64,000 bases of DNA from SKVR01 sp046291875 (GTDB taxonomy: Bacteria; Bacteroidota; Bacteroidia; Bacteroidales; UBA7960), in contig JBKBSF010000012.1 in assembly GCA_046291875.1 (NCBI GenBank), positions 62,001-126,000 of the forward strand, read 5' to 3'. Shown piece after piece: positions 36,968-45,918 of the stretch (position 1 is the stretch's first letter; each line of letters begins with the position of its first letter). The notes below the pieces were generated by a model. It was not told where the DNA came from, made no database searches, and saw only the letters and a list, made by a program, of their open reading frames with translations. The position numbers and the translations under genes are program-made.

Positions 36968-37285
36968 ATGTCCGACGCAAAAATTATAATAGCCGAAAGC
37001 AGCGATATCATGTTAAATGGCATTGCGGACATCCTAAATGAAAACCCGTTCATTGAAATTGTTGGCAAAGCACTTCGGTACAATCATCTTTGTGCATTAA
37101 TTGAACAAACCCCTCACGATATGGTAGTGCTGGGGCCGATGATTACCGAGAAGTTTAGCCACCAACTTATGGGGTATCTGGTAAATCGTTTTCCCGAAAT
37201 CAAAATTGTTCAGATTAATCTGGATGACGATAAGCAGATTATTTACAGTAAAATACAACGGGTTACCCTTAGCCAGGAAGCCTGA
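36968..37285 (+). CDS. Degenerate stand-alone receiver-like protein
   Basis: 105 residues that align over the whole length with the receiver domain of the preceding response regulator: KIIIAESSDIMLNGIADIL, PFIEIVG and a shared FPEIKI. The phospho-acceptor Asp is replaced by Gly56 (VVLGPM), and the acidic pair DD is ES. There is no HTH and no room for the last helix and Lys. It therefore cannot be phosphorylated in the usual way. It may be a pseudo-receiver acting by protein contact, or a decaying gene copy. ATG 36968 is chosen over an in-frame TTG seven codons upstream. A weak promoter (TTG 36898-36900, TATCTTTC 36924-36931) precedes it. Confidence 0.65.
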   Translation: MSDAKIIIAESSDIMLNGIADILNENPFIEIVGKALRYNHLCALIEQTPHDMVVLGPMITEKFSHQLMGYLVNRFPEIKIVQINLDDDKQIIYSKIQRVTLSQEA

Positions 37286-37303
37286 CGTTCTAAAAATATT
37301 TGG

Positions 37304-37335
37304 TTTGATTTGATTTGTTTTGTTTTGTTTTTGTT
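37304..37335. repeat. Degenerate 5-bp tandem repeat (TTTGA/TTTGT units)
   Basis: Units TTTGA, TTTGA, TTTGT, TTTGT, TTTGT in phase from 37304, then T/G-rich sequence to about 37365. It lies in the convergent gap after the degenerate receiver gene. Its composition is the complement of the repeat near 4.66 kb. Confidence 0.6.
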
Positions 37336-37390
37336 TTTTGGTTTGTAATGTTTTGTTTTTGATTCTCTTCATGTAGTTAAAACAAAACCT

Positions 37391-37437
37391 GAAAAAGCGG
37401 TAAAAGATCTAGTCAGTCTTTTCCGCTTTTTCTTTTT
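37391..37437. terminator. Bidirectional terminator between the receiver-like gene and the histidine kinase gene
   Basis: Left arm GAAAAAGCGGTAAAAGA, right arm TCTTTTCCGCTTTTTC, pairing over 16 bp with one bulged T. The kinase stop codon lies in the loop, so the right arm overlaps its last codons. Confidence 0.7.
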
Positions 37438-38971
37438 CCTTGGGTAACCAAACCAGAAACCGGCTGCCTTTGCCTGGCTCACTCTCAAGGCCTATCTTGC
37501 CATGGTTAAGTTCAAGGATTTTTTTTACAGTGCTCAGTCCCAAACCTTCACCCTCGCAAATCTGGGGGTTAAGTCGGCAAAAAAGGTCGAATATTTTCTG
37601 GTGATATTCGGGTTCAATGCCAATACCATTGTCTTCCAGTGTATAAACCACATAATCGTGTGTAAGATCACTGCTCATGCTTATGTGCCCCTTGCGCTTC
37701 GGGTCCAGGTATTTTAAGGCATTGCCCAGCAGATTGGCAAAGGCCTGGTTGATCATTTCTTCGCGGGCCCAGCAATGGTGCAGGGTGCCAATTTCGATTT
37801 TCAGGTCTTTCGTTTTGATAATGTATTCAAAATTCTTTACCACATCGGCCATCAATTCATTCATATTTACCACTCCGGGCGACGACATCTTTTTTCCTAG
37901 CCGGCTGTATTGCAACAACCCTCCAAGGAGTTTGTCCATCTTATTGATACTGATATTGATATACTGGAAAGACTCCTGAATGTCTTTTTCTATTCTGGCT
38001 AATTCTTCCATCATTTCCTGCGATGATTGCTGCCGGAATAGCTTTTTGGCTTCCTCAAAGCTATAGCTCAACTCCTGGTTGAAACCTCTTATGTTTACCA
38101 GTGGAGAGCGTAAATCGTGGCTGGTAACATACACCAGTTGTTCCATCTCCTTGTTTTTGAGTTGCAGGTCGGCATTGAGCAATCGGATTATTTCGTCCGA
38201 TTTTTTTCTTTCTGTGGTTTCCTGGATCTGTATTACCCATCGCATGGCATTATCCTGAACAGAAAGTACCCCCGAGAGTGTTATCAATCCCCAAACGATC
38301 TCTCCATGAATATTTACCAGTCTGATTTCCGACTGTCTTTCCATCTCCCGTTCTTTTATGGCCAGTTGGAAAAGCTCACGGATACAGGATTCATCGCCTT
38401 GAACAATAAAATCGTATAAACTCTTGCCCATCAGAAACTCAGGCGGGTATCCCAGCATACGGCCAAAGCCTTTGTTGGTATTGATGATCTTGCCGTTTTC
38501 GTGCAGCAATGCTATGCCTGTACTTGTAAAGTTGAAGGTGGTTTCCAGGAAACTCTTGGTGTCCTGCAATACTTGTTCCTGCTTTTTTCTATTGGAGATA
38601 TCGCGCGAAACCCCTGCAATCTGCACCACTTTTCCTTCAGTGTTTTTAATGAGGGTGGTAGACATTTCTACCCAAACGTGCGATCCGTTTTTGTGTATTT
38701 GTCTTACTTCGGTCTTCATGGAACCAAACTCCGCTTCGCCCTGCTCAAAACGTTGTATGCGAGGGCCCAGGTGGTTCGCCACATACATGTAATCTTCCTC
38801 TTCCAGACTTTCATGCAAGGCTTCCTGCATAGCCTCCTGTGGGGTAAACCCTCTGATGTTGTATACGGAAGGGCTGATGTACAAAAAACACTGCTGCTCA
38901 AGGCTGTAGAGCCAGAGCACATCGTCAACAGAATTGATCAACCATTGCAAATCCATAAATTTCCCAAGCAT
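37409..38971 (-). CDS. PAS-PAS sensor histidine kinase, cytoplasmic
   Basis: 520 residues with no membrane segment. Two PAS domains with PAC tails (about 8-130, VLWLYSLEQQCFLYISPS, and about 140-262, GKIINTNKGFGRMLGYP). A short coiled segment leads to HisKA with VTSHDLRSPLVNIRGF (phospho-accepting His). HATPase_c has NLLGNALKYL (N box), YTLEDNGIGIEPEYHQKIFDLFCRL (G1/F) and GEGLGLSTVKKIL (G2). No receiver or HTH is fused. The partner could be the NarL-type regulator 0.7 kb away on the other strand. The first ATG is used; a second ATG five codons in is equally possible. Confidence 0.9.
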   Translation of the reverse strand: MLGKFMDLQWLINSVDDVLWLYSLEQQCFLYISPSVYNIRGFTPQEAMQEALHESLEEEDYMYVANHLGPRIQRFEQGEAEFGSMKTEVRQIHKNGSHVWVEMSTTLIKNTEGKVVQIAGVSRDISNRKKQEQVLQDTKSFLETTFNFTSTGIALLHENGKIINTNKGFGRMLGYPPEFLMGKSLYDFIVQGDESCIRELFQLAIKEREMERQSEIRLVNIHGEIVWGLITLSGVLSVQDNAMRWVIQIQETTERKKSDEIIRLLNADLQLKNKEMEQLVYVTSHDLRSPLVNIRGFNQELSYSFEEAKKLFRQQSSQEMMEELARIEKDIQESFQYINISINKMDKLLGGLLQYSRLGKKMSSPGVVNMNELMADVVKNFEYIIKTKDLKIEIGTLHHCWAREEMINQAFANLLGNALKYLDPKRKGHISMSSDLTHDYVVYTLEDNGIGIEPEYHQKIFDLFCRLNPQICEGEGLGLSTVKKILELNHGKIGLESEPGKGSRFLVWLPKEKEKAEKTD

Positions 38972-39207
38972 TTTAGTTTGCCGGTAATGAGAGAGGGCTG
39001 TTGTTGATTTTGCCCTGCATTGGGGCCTAAAGTAACCTTCCTTCTTTCATTACGGAGAAAAATATCCCAATGGATGTAGTAGATTATCAAGATACTAAAC
39101 CACATCCGCTTCCCTTTTGGGTTTAGAAGGGTAAAGGTAATGATAAAAGTGTTTTATCTGGACAAACTCCTGGCATATTTCGGGTATCCTGATGCCCTGA
39201 TGCCCGC

Positions 39208-40278
39208 TTAATTTGAGGTGAAGCTGGGGTTAAACTCGTTGCGCACACTCCCTTTCATTATACTGAGAAACTTTTCAGGCTCCTCGGCATGGGGGCGATG
39301 GGCCGACTGTTCGAACCAGATCAGCTCTTTTCCGTTGGGGGCTTTCAGTTGTTCGAAATACTTGTGCGCCAGCACATGCGATACGATGATGTCGTGCCTG
39401 CCCACAAGAAAATATACGGGTACTTCGATTTTAGGAGCCTGGCTGATAAGGTCAATTCCCTTGAGATCCTCCCAAAGCACCTCTGCACTGAAATAGGGAT
39501 TGAGCAGAAGATTGATGCGTACCCCCAGCGAGTAAACCGGTGTGGTAAGGATGGTGGCAATTTCATTCCAGTCTACATAGGGTCTTTCATTGTCGTTATG
39601 GTGCACAATGCCTCCATACATGTAAACCCATTTGCGAATGGTAAGGGCATGGTCAAGGGTATAGTTTTCGGGCATGGTATCAATACGGGCCAGCTGGCGT
39701 AAGGCCCTGCGGTTGTTGTCGCGGGTTGCGTGCTCCAAAACAAACTCATAGGCAAGTCGTTCGTTCTCAAAAGGATTAACGCTTTGCCCGGTAGAAATAT
39801 ATGCATGAAGGGTTTCGGGGTATCGGGCAGCATACAACGCTCCCACATTGCTCCCCCAGCTATGCCCCCAGAGAAATACCTTATCAACATTAAGCCTGTT
39901 GCGCACAAAATCAATTACCTCACGTGTGTCGTTCACAAACTGATCCACATTCATGCTTTCGCGGTTGATCCTTCGGTTGAATGATTTACCGGTACCTCTT
40001 TGCTCCCAGTATACTATGGTATACTGATCTTCCAGTTGCTTCATGCTTTCGCAAAAAGGGTCGAAGGGTAGCATGGGAAAACCGGGCCCACCATGCAGAA
40101 ATACCAGTACAGGATTGTCTTTGTTATTACCATTGATAAGTATGGCTTGCTTTACGCCTCCAATGCGCACCATTTCGAAATGATGGACCTCTTTGTGCTG
40201 AAACTCATGGAAACGACTGGTGGTTTGGCAGGAAAGCAAAAGGGTTGAAAGAAGATAAAACAAACTTGCGCGTAGCAT
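39208..40278 (-). CDS. Alpha/beta hydrolase, proline iminopeptidase-like, probable lipoprotein
   Basis: 356 residues. Alpha/beta hydrolase motifs: FLHGGPGFPM (oxyanion HGGPG), YWEQRGTGKSF (the DQRGxGxS motif of prolyl aminopeptidases, here E), nucleophile Ser in WGHSWGSNVGALYA, and a C-terminal His in EQSAHRPHAEEPEKF. MLRASLFYLLSTLLLSC is a lipoprotein signal, which favours this start over the ATG 25 codons upstream. A cap domain lies between about 185 and 260. The family hydrolyses N-terminal Pro peptides or other amides/esters; the substrate is uncertain. It is envelope-located if the lipobox is used. Confidence 0.83.
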   Translation of the reverse strand: MLRASLFYLLSTLLLSCQTTSRFHEFQHKEVHHFEMVRIGGVKQAILINGNNKDNPVLVFLHGGPGFPMLPFDPFCESMKQLEDQYTIVYWEQRGTGKSFNRRINRESMNVDQFVNDTREVIDFVRNRLNVDKVFLWGHSWGSNVGALYAARYPETLHAYISTGQSVNPFENERLAYEFVLEHATRDNNRRALRQLARIDTMPENYTLDHALTIRKWVYMYGGIVHHNDNERPYVDWNEIATILTTPVYSLGVRINLLLNPYFSAEVLWEDLKGIDLISQAPKIEVPVYFLVGRHDIIVSHVLAHKYFEQLKAPNGKELIWFEQSAHRPHAEEPEKFLSIMKGSVRNEFNPSFTSN

Positions 40279-40696
40279 AAAAGTCAGGAAAGAGCGTTTT
40301 CCTGCAAAAGGTTTAAAATCGGTTGTGTGCAATTGGGTAATGGATGTAAGCATAGGTTAATCGTATTTTGGGGCATCATCAGCCCATGTAATTTGGGCGG
40401 TTTTGCTCCTGTAATTGGATAATATTTTCAAAACTAACAAATTAAAAATGGAATTTCCTCCAAAGAACACGTAAAGGGCATGGGCTTTTTACCCGATTTA
40501 AACATAATTAACATGCCCCATACATGGCTATCGGATTAGTTTTTGAATGGAAAACACTGCAAACAGTCGAATTTTGCACAACTAAAACCGGGCTGGTTCT
40601 TAAATATCCCTTGCGAATTGTATCTTTGCAAAGTTTTCAGGGAAAAAGCCCTGGAAATTGATCCAAATCATCCGGCAAACGTTCAGCGATCCCTGC
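40279..40696. other. Divergent intergenic region, 418 bp
   Basis: If the hydrolase uses the upstream ATG, its gene covers 40279-40353 and this gap is 343 bp. The right end holds TATCTTTG at 40621-40628, a perfect -7 box for the lptF-family gene; no clear -33 box. No other feature seen. Confidence 0.5.
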
Positions 40697-42154
40697 ATGA
40701 AAAAGCTTCATAGTCTGGTACTGCGCACTTACATTGGGCCATTCATAATGACCTTTTTTATTGCATTGTTTATCCTGCTGATGCAATTCTTGTGGAAGTA
40801 CGTTGATGATCTGGTTGGCAAAGGATTGGAGTGGTACATAATAGGGGAGTTGCTGTTTTATGCCTCGGCTACCTTTGTGCCTCTGGCTCTTCCGCTGGCC
40901 GTATTGCTCTCCTCCATCATGACCATGGGAAGCCTGGGCGAGAACTACGAACTGGTGGCCTTAAAATCTGCAGGTATTTCCCTCACACGTATTATGTGGC
41001 CCCTGGTAATCGTATCGTTGGGGCTGGTGCTGGCAGCTTTTTATTTTTCCAACAATGTATTGCCCATTGCCAACCTGAAGATGGGGAGTTTGTTGTTCGA
41101 TGTGCGCCAGCAGCGCCCGGCCTTTAACATCATGGAGGGGATCTATTATAAAGGTATCGACAACTTCGTGATCCGCGCCGAAGAGAAGGAGGAGGATGGC
41201 ACCATTCTGCGCCGGATAAAAATCTACGATCATTCTGAACGAAGGGGCAATACCAACCTTACTGTGGCCGAATGGGGTACCATGCAGGTAACCGAAGACC
41301 GGCAATTTCTTGTGCTAACCCTTTACAACGGTGCCAACTTCCAGGATGTTGAACCCCGTGATCCACGCGACCGTTCCCGGCCCTTTCAGCGAACCTATTT
41401 CAACAGCCAGGTGCGCAAATTCGACCTGAGTGCCTTTGCCCTGGCGCGTACCGATGAAGACCTGTTCAGATCAAACTTCAGAATGCTCAATATCAACCAG
41501 CTGATACATTTCGAGGATTCCCTTGTAACTGTGCTTAACGAGAGGAAAAGCGAATTTGTGCGCAATTCCTTGTCGCGGTTGTATTTTTTCAATACCCTCG
41601 ACAGTGCAGCACGGGCAGATTTTATGGAAATGCCCGGAGCCGTTTTTAAGGACCTGAAAAACCACCCCGATGTGGACTATCGGAAGCGTATAATGGATCA
41701 ATCCATGAATAACCTCAGGCAGATCAAAGAGAGTGGGCAGTTTTCGCACGAAGATTTTCGCGGTCGCAAACGTCATCTGGCACGCTACAGAATCGAGTTT
41801 CACCGGAAGTTTACCTTGTCTTTTGCGGTGCTGGTGCTGTTTATGATCGGTGCCCCCCTGGGAGCCATCATCAGAAAAGGTGGTTTTGGCCTCCCGGTGG
41901 TAATTTCTGTGCTGTTCTTTGTATTGTTTCATGTGGTATCCATAACGGGGGAAAAGTTTGTTCGGGAAGGTGTGCTGGAAGCCTGGCAGGGTATGTGGAT
42001 CTCGAGCGTTGTTTTGCTGCCGGTAGCAGTACTCCTGATCATTCAGGCCACTACCGACTCAGCAGTGATGGATATGGATAGTTATATAGCCCGGATCAAT
42101 AAACTTAAAGTATACTGGCCCCTTAAGTTCAAACTGAGGAAACCCAAGGAATGA
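40697..42154 (+). CDS. LptF/LptG (YjgP/YjgQ) family LPS-export permease
   Basis: 485 residues. MKKLHSLVLRTYIGPFIMTF opens TM1. TM2 and TM3 (LLFYASATFVPLALPLAVLLSSIMTMGSLGENYELVALKSAGIS) carry the LptF/G family signature. A large periplasmic beta-jellyroll domain follows (about 130-370), then three C-terminal helices (SFAVLVLFMIGAPLGAIIRKGGFGLPVVISV and after). With LptB and a second permease it extracts lipopolysaccharide from the inner membrane. The in-frame codons upstream lack the family N terminus. The stop overlaps the next start by four bases (ATGA), so the glycosyltransferase is translationally coupled. Confidence 0.92.
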   Translation: MKKLHSLVLRTYIGPFIMTFFIALFILLMQFLWKYVDDLVGKGLEWYIIGELLFYASATFVPLALPLAVLLSSIMTMGSLGENYELVALKSAGISLTRIMWPLVIVSLGLVLAAFYFSNNVLPIANLKMGSLLFDVRQQRPAFNIMEGIYYKGIDNFVIRAEEKEEDGTILRRIKIYDHSERRGNTNLTVAEWGTMQVTEDRQFLVLTLYNGANFQDVEPRDPRDRSRPFQRTYFNSQVRKFDLSAFALARTDEDLFRSNFRMLNINQLIHFEDSLVTVLNERKSEFVRNSLSRLYFFNTLDSAARADFMEMPGAVFKDLKNHPDVDYRKRIMDQSMNNLRQIKESGQFSHEDFRGRKRHLARYRIEFHRKFTLSFAVLVLFMIGAPLGAIIRKGGFGLPVVISVLFFVLFHVVSITGEKFVREGVLEAWQGMWISSVVLLPVAVLLIIQATTDSAVMDMDSYIARINKLKVYWPLKFKLRKPKE

Positions 42155-43374
42155 AGATACTTCAACTGACCAATAAAATACCCTATCCTCCCAAGGATGG
42201 CGGTGCAATTGCCACTCTCAATATCTCAACCGGATTGAGCAAGCTTGGCCATGAAGTTACCCTGCTGGGAATGAATACGCGCAAACACTACAGCAGTTTG
42301 AAAGATCTTCCGGCAGAGTTGAGCAATACCATTACCTTTCATGATGTGGAGATCGATACCGCTTTGTCGGTATTTGCTGCCGGCACCAATTTGCTTTTCT
42401 CCAGGCTTCCCTATAATGCCGTGAGGTTTTTCAGGAAAGAGTATTCCAGGGCACTTACCGATTTGCTTTCGAAGCACGAATTTGATGTTATTCAGCTGGA
42501 AGGGCTTTATATGGCATGGTATATACCTTTAATTCGCCGGTATTCCAGGGCATTGATCTCCTTACGCGCACACAATATTGAGCATGAAATATGGGAACGG
42601 ACCGCCGCACAGGAGAAATCATGGTTCAAGAGGTGGTACCTGCGTGTACTTGCACGTCGTATCAAAAACTTCAAGATGCAGGTTCTCAACAGTTATGATG
42701 TGCTTATCCCCATTACAGAGCGCGATGCAGCACATTTTTCTGTCACAGGCAATACTACCCCTGTGCATGTGGTGCCGGCCGGGTTTGATATGGATGAGAT
42801 GCAGCCTGAGCCCCATAGAATGCAGTTTCCCGATACTTTTTTTATCGGCACCCTGGACTGGTTTCCCAACCAGGAGGGGTTGGTGTGGTTTCTGGAGAAC
42901 GTCTGGGACAAGCTGCTGGCCAGCTTTCCCGATCTGGTGTTTCATGTGGCTGGGCGCAACGCGCCACCATGGATACAGCAATTGCTGCAAAGCAAGAGAA
43001 ATGTAATTTACCATGGAGAGATAGAAGATGCCAGGGCTTACATCCATGAACATGCTATTATGATCGTTCCACTTTTTTCGGGCAGTGGCATGAGGGTAAA
43101 GATCATTGAAGGAATGGCTCTTGGGAAAACCATAGTAACCACCAGGATAGGTGCCGAAGGAATACCGGTGGGGCCAGGTACCAATATTATCATCGAAGAT
43201 GAAGCTGAGGCTTTTGCGGACCAGGTTGTCAACCTGGTGAAAAACCGCACTCTGTTTGATCAAATGGGCCAGAACGCCGCCCGGTTTGTGAGAGAGAGAT
43301 TCGATAACCGCAATATATCAGCCGGGCTCGCTGACTTTTATCAGATACAATTGGATCGAAAAAAACAGAGGTAA
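42151..43374 (+). CDS. GT4-family glycosyltransferase
   Basis: 407 residues with GT-B fold. MKILQLTNKIPYPPKDGGAIATLNISTGL opens the acceptor domain (GGAI loop). FIGTLDWFPNQEGLVWFLENVW and VPLFSGSGMRVKIIEGMALGKTIVTTRIGAEGI are the donor-site segments of sugar transferases similar to those in LPS or exopolysaccharide synthesis. It overlaps the lptF-family gene (ATGA) and the next glycosyltransferase gene (TAATG). Position after an LPS-export permease suggests a role in making a surface glycan, which is inference. Confidence 0.9.
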   Translation: MKILQLTNKIPYPPKDGGAIATLNISTGLSKLGHEVTLLGMNTRKHYSSLKDLPAELSNTITFHDVEIDTALSVFAAGTNLLFSRLPYNAVRFFRKEYSRALTDLLSKHEFDVIQLEGLYMAWYIPLIRRYSRALISLRAHNIEHEIWERTAAQEKSWFKRWYLRVLARRIKNFKMQVLNSYDVLIPITERDAAHFSVTGNTTPVHVVPAGFDMDEMQPEPHRMQFPDTFFIGTLDWFPNQEGLVWFLENVWDKLLASFPDLVFHVAGRNAPPWIQQLLQSKRNVIYHGEIEDARAYIHEHAIMIVPLFSGSGMRVKIIEGMALGKTIVTTRIGAEGIPVGPGTNIIIEDEAEAFADQVVNLVKNRTLFDQMGQNAARFVRERFDNRNISAGLADFYQIQLDRKKQR

Positions 43375-44552
43375 TGGTCTGGATAGGGTATATTTTATTC
43401 TGGCTCAGTGTGGGAGTGATATTTTACACCTATGCTGTTTTTCCATGGCTGATCTCGGTGTGGGCAGGAAAAAAGAAACCCTCGGCCCGTTACTTTCAGT
43501 TGCATGATAACCTGCCCCAGTTAAGTATTCTTATTGCTGCTTACAATGAAGAGGCTGTAATTGAGCAAAAGATCAGGAGTGTTTTTAATACTTCTTATCC
43601 GCTAAAGAAACTCGAAGTTCTGGTGGGTTCCGATTGCTCCACTGATGCCACTCATGCTATCCTGGAAAAATTAAGCAACGAATTTAAAGGGTTGCGGTTT
43701 TTTCCCTTCGAAAAAAGAAGAGGAAAAGGCAATGTGATGAACGATCTCTTTACCCATTCCCGGGGCGATATCCTGGTGCTTACCGATGCCAATGTAATGC
43801 TGGATGAAAATACTCTTTTCGAGCTGATAAAGTATTTCAAACAAGAGGATGTTGGCTTGGTTGATACCCGAATGATAAATACCCATATGCACCCCAGCGG
43901 CATATCCTATCAGGAGAAAGCCTACATATCAAGGGAGGTTTCTATCAAACAACACGAAAGTGTACTTTGGGGTACCATGATGGGGCCCTTTGGCGGATGC
44001 TTTGCCATACGCCGTGTTTTATATGCTCCTGTACCCCGCAATTTTCTGGTGGACGATTTCTACATTAATATGAAAGTGCTGGAGAAAGGCTATCAGTGTA
44101 TCAACAACCTGGATGCCCTTGTTTTTGAAGACGTTTCCAATAATCTTACAGATGAGTTCCGTCGCAAGATCCGGATCGCAACGGGTAATTTTCAGAATCT
44201 GAGGGCATTTTCGCACATGTTGTGGCATCCCCGTCCTGGACTTTCTTTCAGTTTTATTTCTCATAAAGTATTGCGGTGGCTGGGGCCGTTCTTTTTGATT
44301 CTGGCCTTTGCTACCCATGCATGGCTGGCATTTCTCAGCCCGTTTTATTTTTCTCTTTTCCTACTGCATTGCGCGCTGATTGTAGTACCTTTGCCTGACA
44401 TTTTGCTCAAACGGCTGGGGCTGCACCTGAAGCTGCTGCGATTTGTTACCCATTTTTACAGCATGAATTTAGCCATGCTCATCGGTTTTTTTAAGTCTTT
44501 AAAAAATATAGAATCAAATGTTTGGAAACCAACCCAACGAAACCAGGCCTGA
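43374..44552 (+). CDS. GT2-family glycosyltransferase, membrane-bound
   Basis: 392 residues. An N-terminal helix (about 4-24) is followed by a GT-A domain with LSILIAAYNEEAVIEQKI, VGSDCSTDATHAI and LTDANVMLDENT (the DxD-like metal site), then GPFGGCFAIRR and EDVSNNLTDEFRRKIRIATGN (the ED and R-x-x-R-x-x-x-G patterns of processive GT2 enzymes). Two or three helices near the C terminus (about 300-345) follow. This layout is that of a processive or lipid-linked sugar transferase. Its end overlaps the start of the ribBA gene by 35 bases in another frame, an unusually long overlap for this window. Confidence 0.9.
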   Translation: MVWIGYILFWLSVGVIFYTYAVFPWLISVWAGKKKPSARYFQLHDNLPQLSILIAAYNEEAVIEQKIRSVFNTSYPLKKLEVLVGSDCSTDATHAILEKLSNEFKGLRFFPFEKRRGKGNVMNDLFTHSRGDILVLTDANVMLDENTLFELIKYFKQEDVGLVDTRMINTHMHPSGISYQEKAYISREVSIKQHESVLWGTMMGPFGGCFAIRRVLYAPVPRNFLVDDFYINMKVLEKGYQCINNLDALVFEDVSNNLTDEFRRKIRIATGNFQNLRAFSHMLWHPRPGLSFSFISHKVLRWLGPFFLILAFATHAWLAFLSPFYFSLFLLHCALIVVPLPDILLKRLGLHLKLLRFVTHFYSMNLAMLIGFFKSLKNIESNVWKPTQRNQA

Positions 44553-45753
44553 AGAAATACAATTGAATACCATTGAGGAGGCCATAGAGGATATCAAGGC
44601 TGGTAAGGTTATCATCGTGGTGGATGATGAGAGCCGCGAGAATGAAGGCGATTTTATTGCTGCTGCCCAAACCATCACTCCTGAAATAGTCAACTTTATG
44701 GCCACCCATGGCCGTGGGTTGATTTGCGCTCCTATAACCCGCCAGCGTTGCGATCAGCTCAATCTTGATCTGATGGTACCCCAGAATACTGCATTGCATG
44801 AAACCCCTTTTACCGTATCTGTCGACCTGATTGGTTATGGCTGCAGCACAGGTATTTCGGCCTCCGACCGTGCCAAAACCATCCGTGCTCTGGCCGACAA
44901 AACCATACAACCTCAGGAACTGGGTCGCCCCGGACATATCTTTCCACTGCGTGCCAGAGAAGGTGGGGTACTGCAGAGGGCCGGGCATACAGAAGCTGTA
45001 ATTGACCTTGCACGCCTGGCTGGTCTCGAACCGGCAGGTGCCCTTGTTGAGATCATGAATGAAGATGGCACCATGGCCCGATTGCCCGAGCTGATGCAGA
45101 TTGCCAGAAAATTCGACCTGAAGATCATCTCCATCGAAGATCTGATTGCCTATCGCATCAAGACCGAAAGTCTTATAACACAGGAGATCACCGTTGATCT
45201 TCCCACAGAATGGGGCCATTTTAAAATCACTGCATTCAAGCAAACCACCAATGGAAAGCTCCACCTGGCACTGACCAAGGGTAGCTGGGATCCCGATGAA
45301 GAGGTGCTTGTAAGGGTTCATTCATCCTGCGTTACCGGCGATATCTTCGGCTCCTGCAAATGCGATTGTGGAGGACAACTGCACAAAGCTATGCAAATGG
45401 TAGAAGAGGAAGGCAAAGGAGTTGTGCTGTATATGAACCAGGAAGGACGAGGGATCGGACTGCTCAACAAGCTTAAGGCCTACCATCTGCAGGAAAAGGG
45501 ACTGGATACTGTAGAAGCCAATATCGAACTGGGCTTTAAAGCCGATGAGCGCGATTATGGCATTGGTGCCCAGATACTTCGTCAACTGGGGGTTTCCAAA
45601 ATCAGACTCATAACCAACAACCCCAGCAAACGCACCGGCTTGTCGGGCTATGGCATTGAGATCACAGACAATGTACCCATAATTGTACCGGCTTCTCCTT
45701 TCAGCAAGTTTTATATGGATACCAAAAAGAATAAAATGGGTCATACCTTCTGA
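44518..45753 (+). CDS. ribBA: Bifunctional DHBP synthase / GTP cyclohydrolase II
   Basis: 411 residues. The N-terminal RibB domain (about 15-215) has DDESRENEGDFIAAAQ (metal and substrate Glu/Asp), RCDQLNLDLMV and GRPGHIFPLRAREGGVLQRAGHTEA. The C-terminal RibA domain (about 220-405) has VHSSCVTGDIFGSCKCDCGGQL, in which three Cys bind Zn, then YMNQEGRGIGLLNKLKAYHLQ and YGIGAQILRQLGVSKIRLITNNPSKR. It makes both early riboflavin precursors. The start lies inside the GT2 gene; a TTG at 44563 is the only alternative before the conserved region. A hairpin follows the stop. Confidence 0.95.
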   Translation: MFGNQPNETRPEEIQLNTIEEAIEDIKAGKVIIVVDDESRENEGDFIAAAQTITPEIVNFMATHGRGLICAPITRQRCDQLNLDLMVPQNTALHETPFTVSVDLIGYGCSTGISASDRAKTIRALADKTIQPQELGRPGHIFPLRAREGGVLQRAGHTEAVIDLARLAGLEPAGALVEIMNEDGTMARLPELMQIARKFDLKIISIEDLIAYRIKTESLITQEITVDLPTEWGHFKITAFKQTTNGKLHLALTKGSWDPDEEVLVRVHSSCVTGDIFGSCKCDCGGQLHKAMQMVEEEGKGVVLYMNQEGRGIGLLNKLKAYHLQEKGLDTVEANIELGFKADERDYGIGAQILRQLGVSKIRLITNNPSKRTGLSGYGIEITDNVPIIVPASPFSKFYMDTKKNKMGHTF

Positions 45754-45802
45754 CCAGGGTTTGTTACTCCAGAACTGAACCCATCTTAAGGCAAAACTGT
45801 TG

Positions 45803-45839
45803 TAAGGGCAGGATGACTGAAAACTCATTCCTGCCCTTA
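45803..45839 (+). terminator. Terminator-like hairpin after ribBA
   Basis: 11-bp perfect stem TAAGGGCAGGA / TCCTGCCCTTA with a 15-base loop that can add TGA/TCA pairs. Only a short T-rich tail (TTATTG), so efficiency is uncertain. Confidence 0.65.
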
Positions 45840-45918
45840 TTGCACTGAACAGATCTGAGAACTGTTTCTGTGCATCAAGTTCAATCAATTATTTATTCAT
45901 TTATTTTGATCCAGAACT

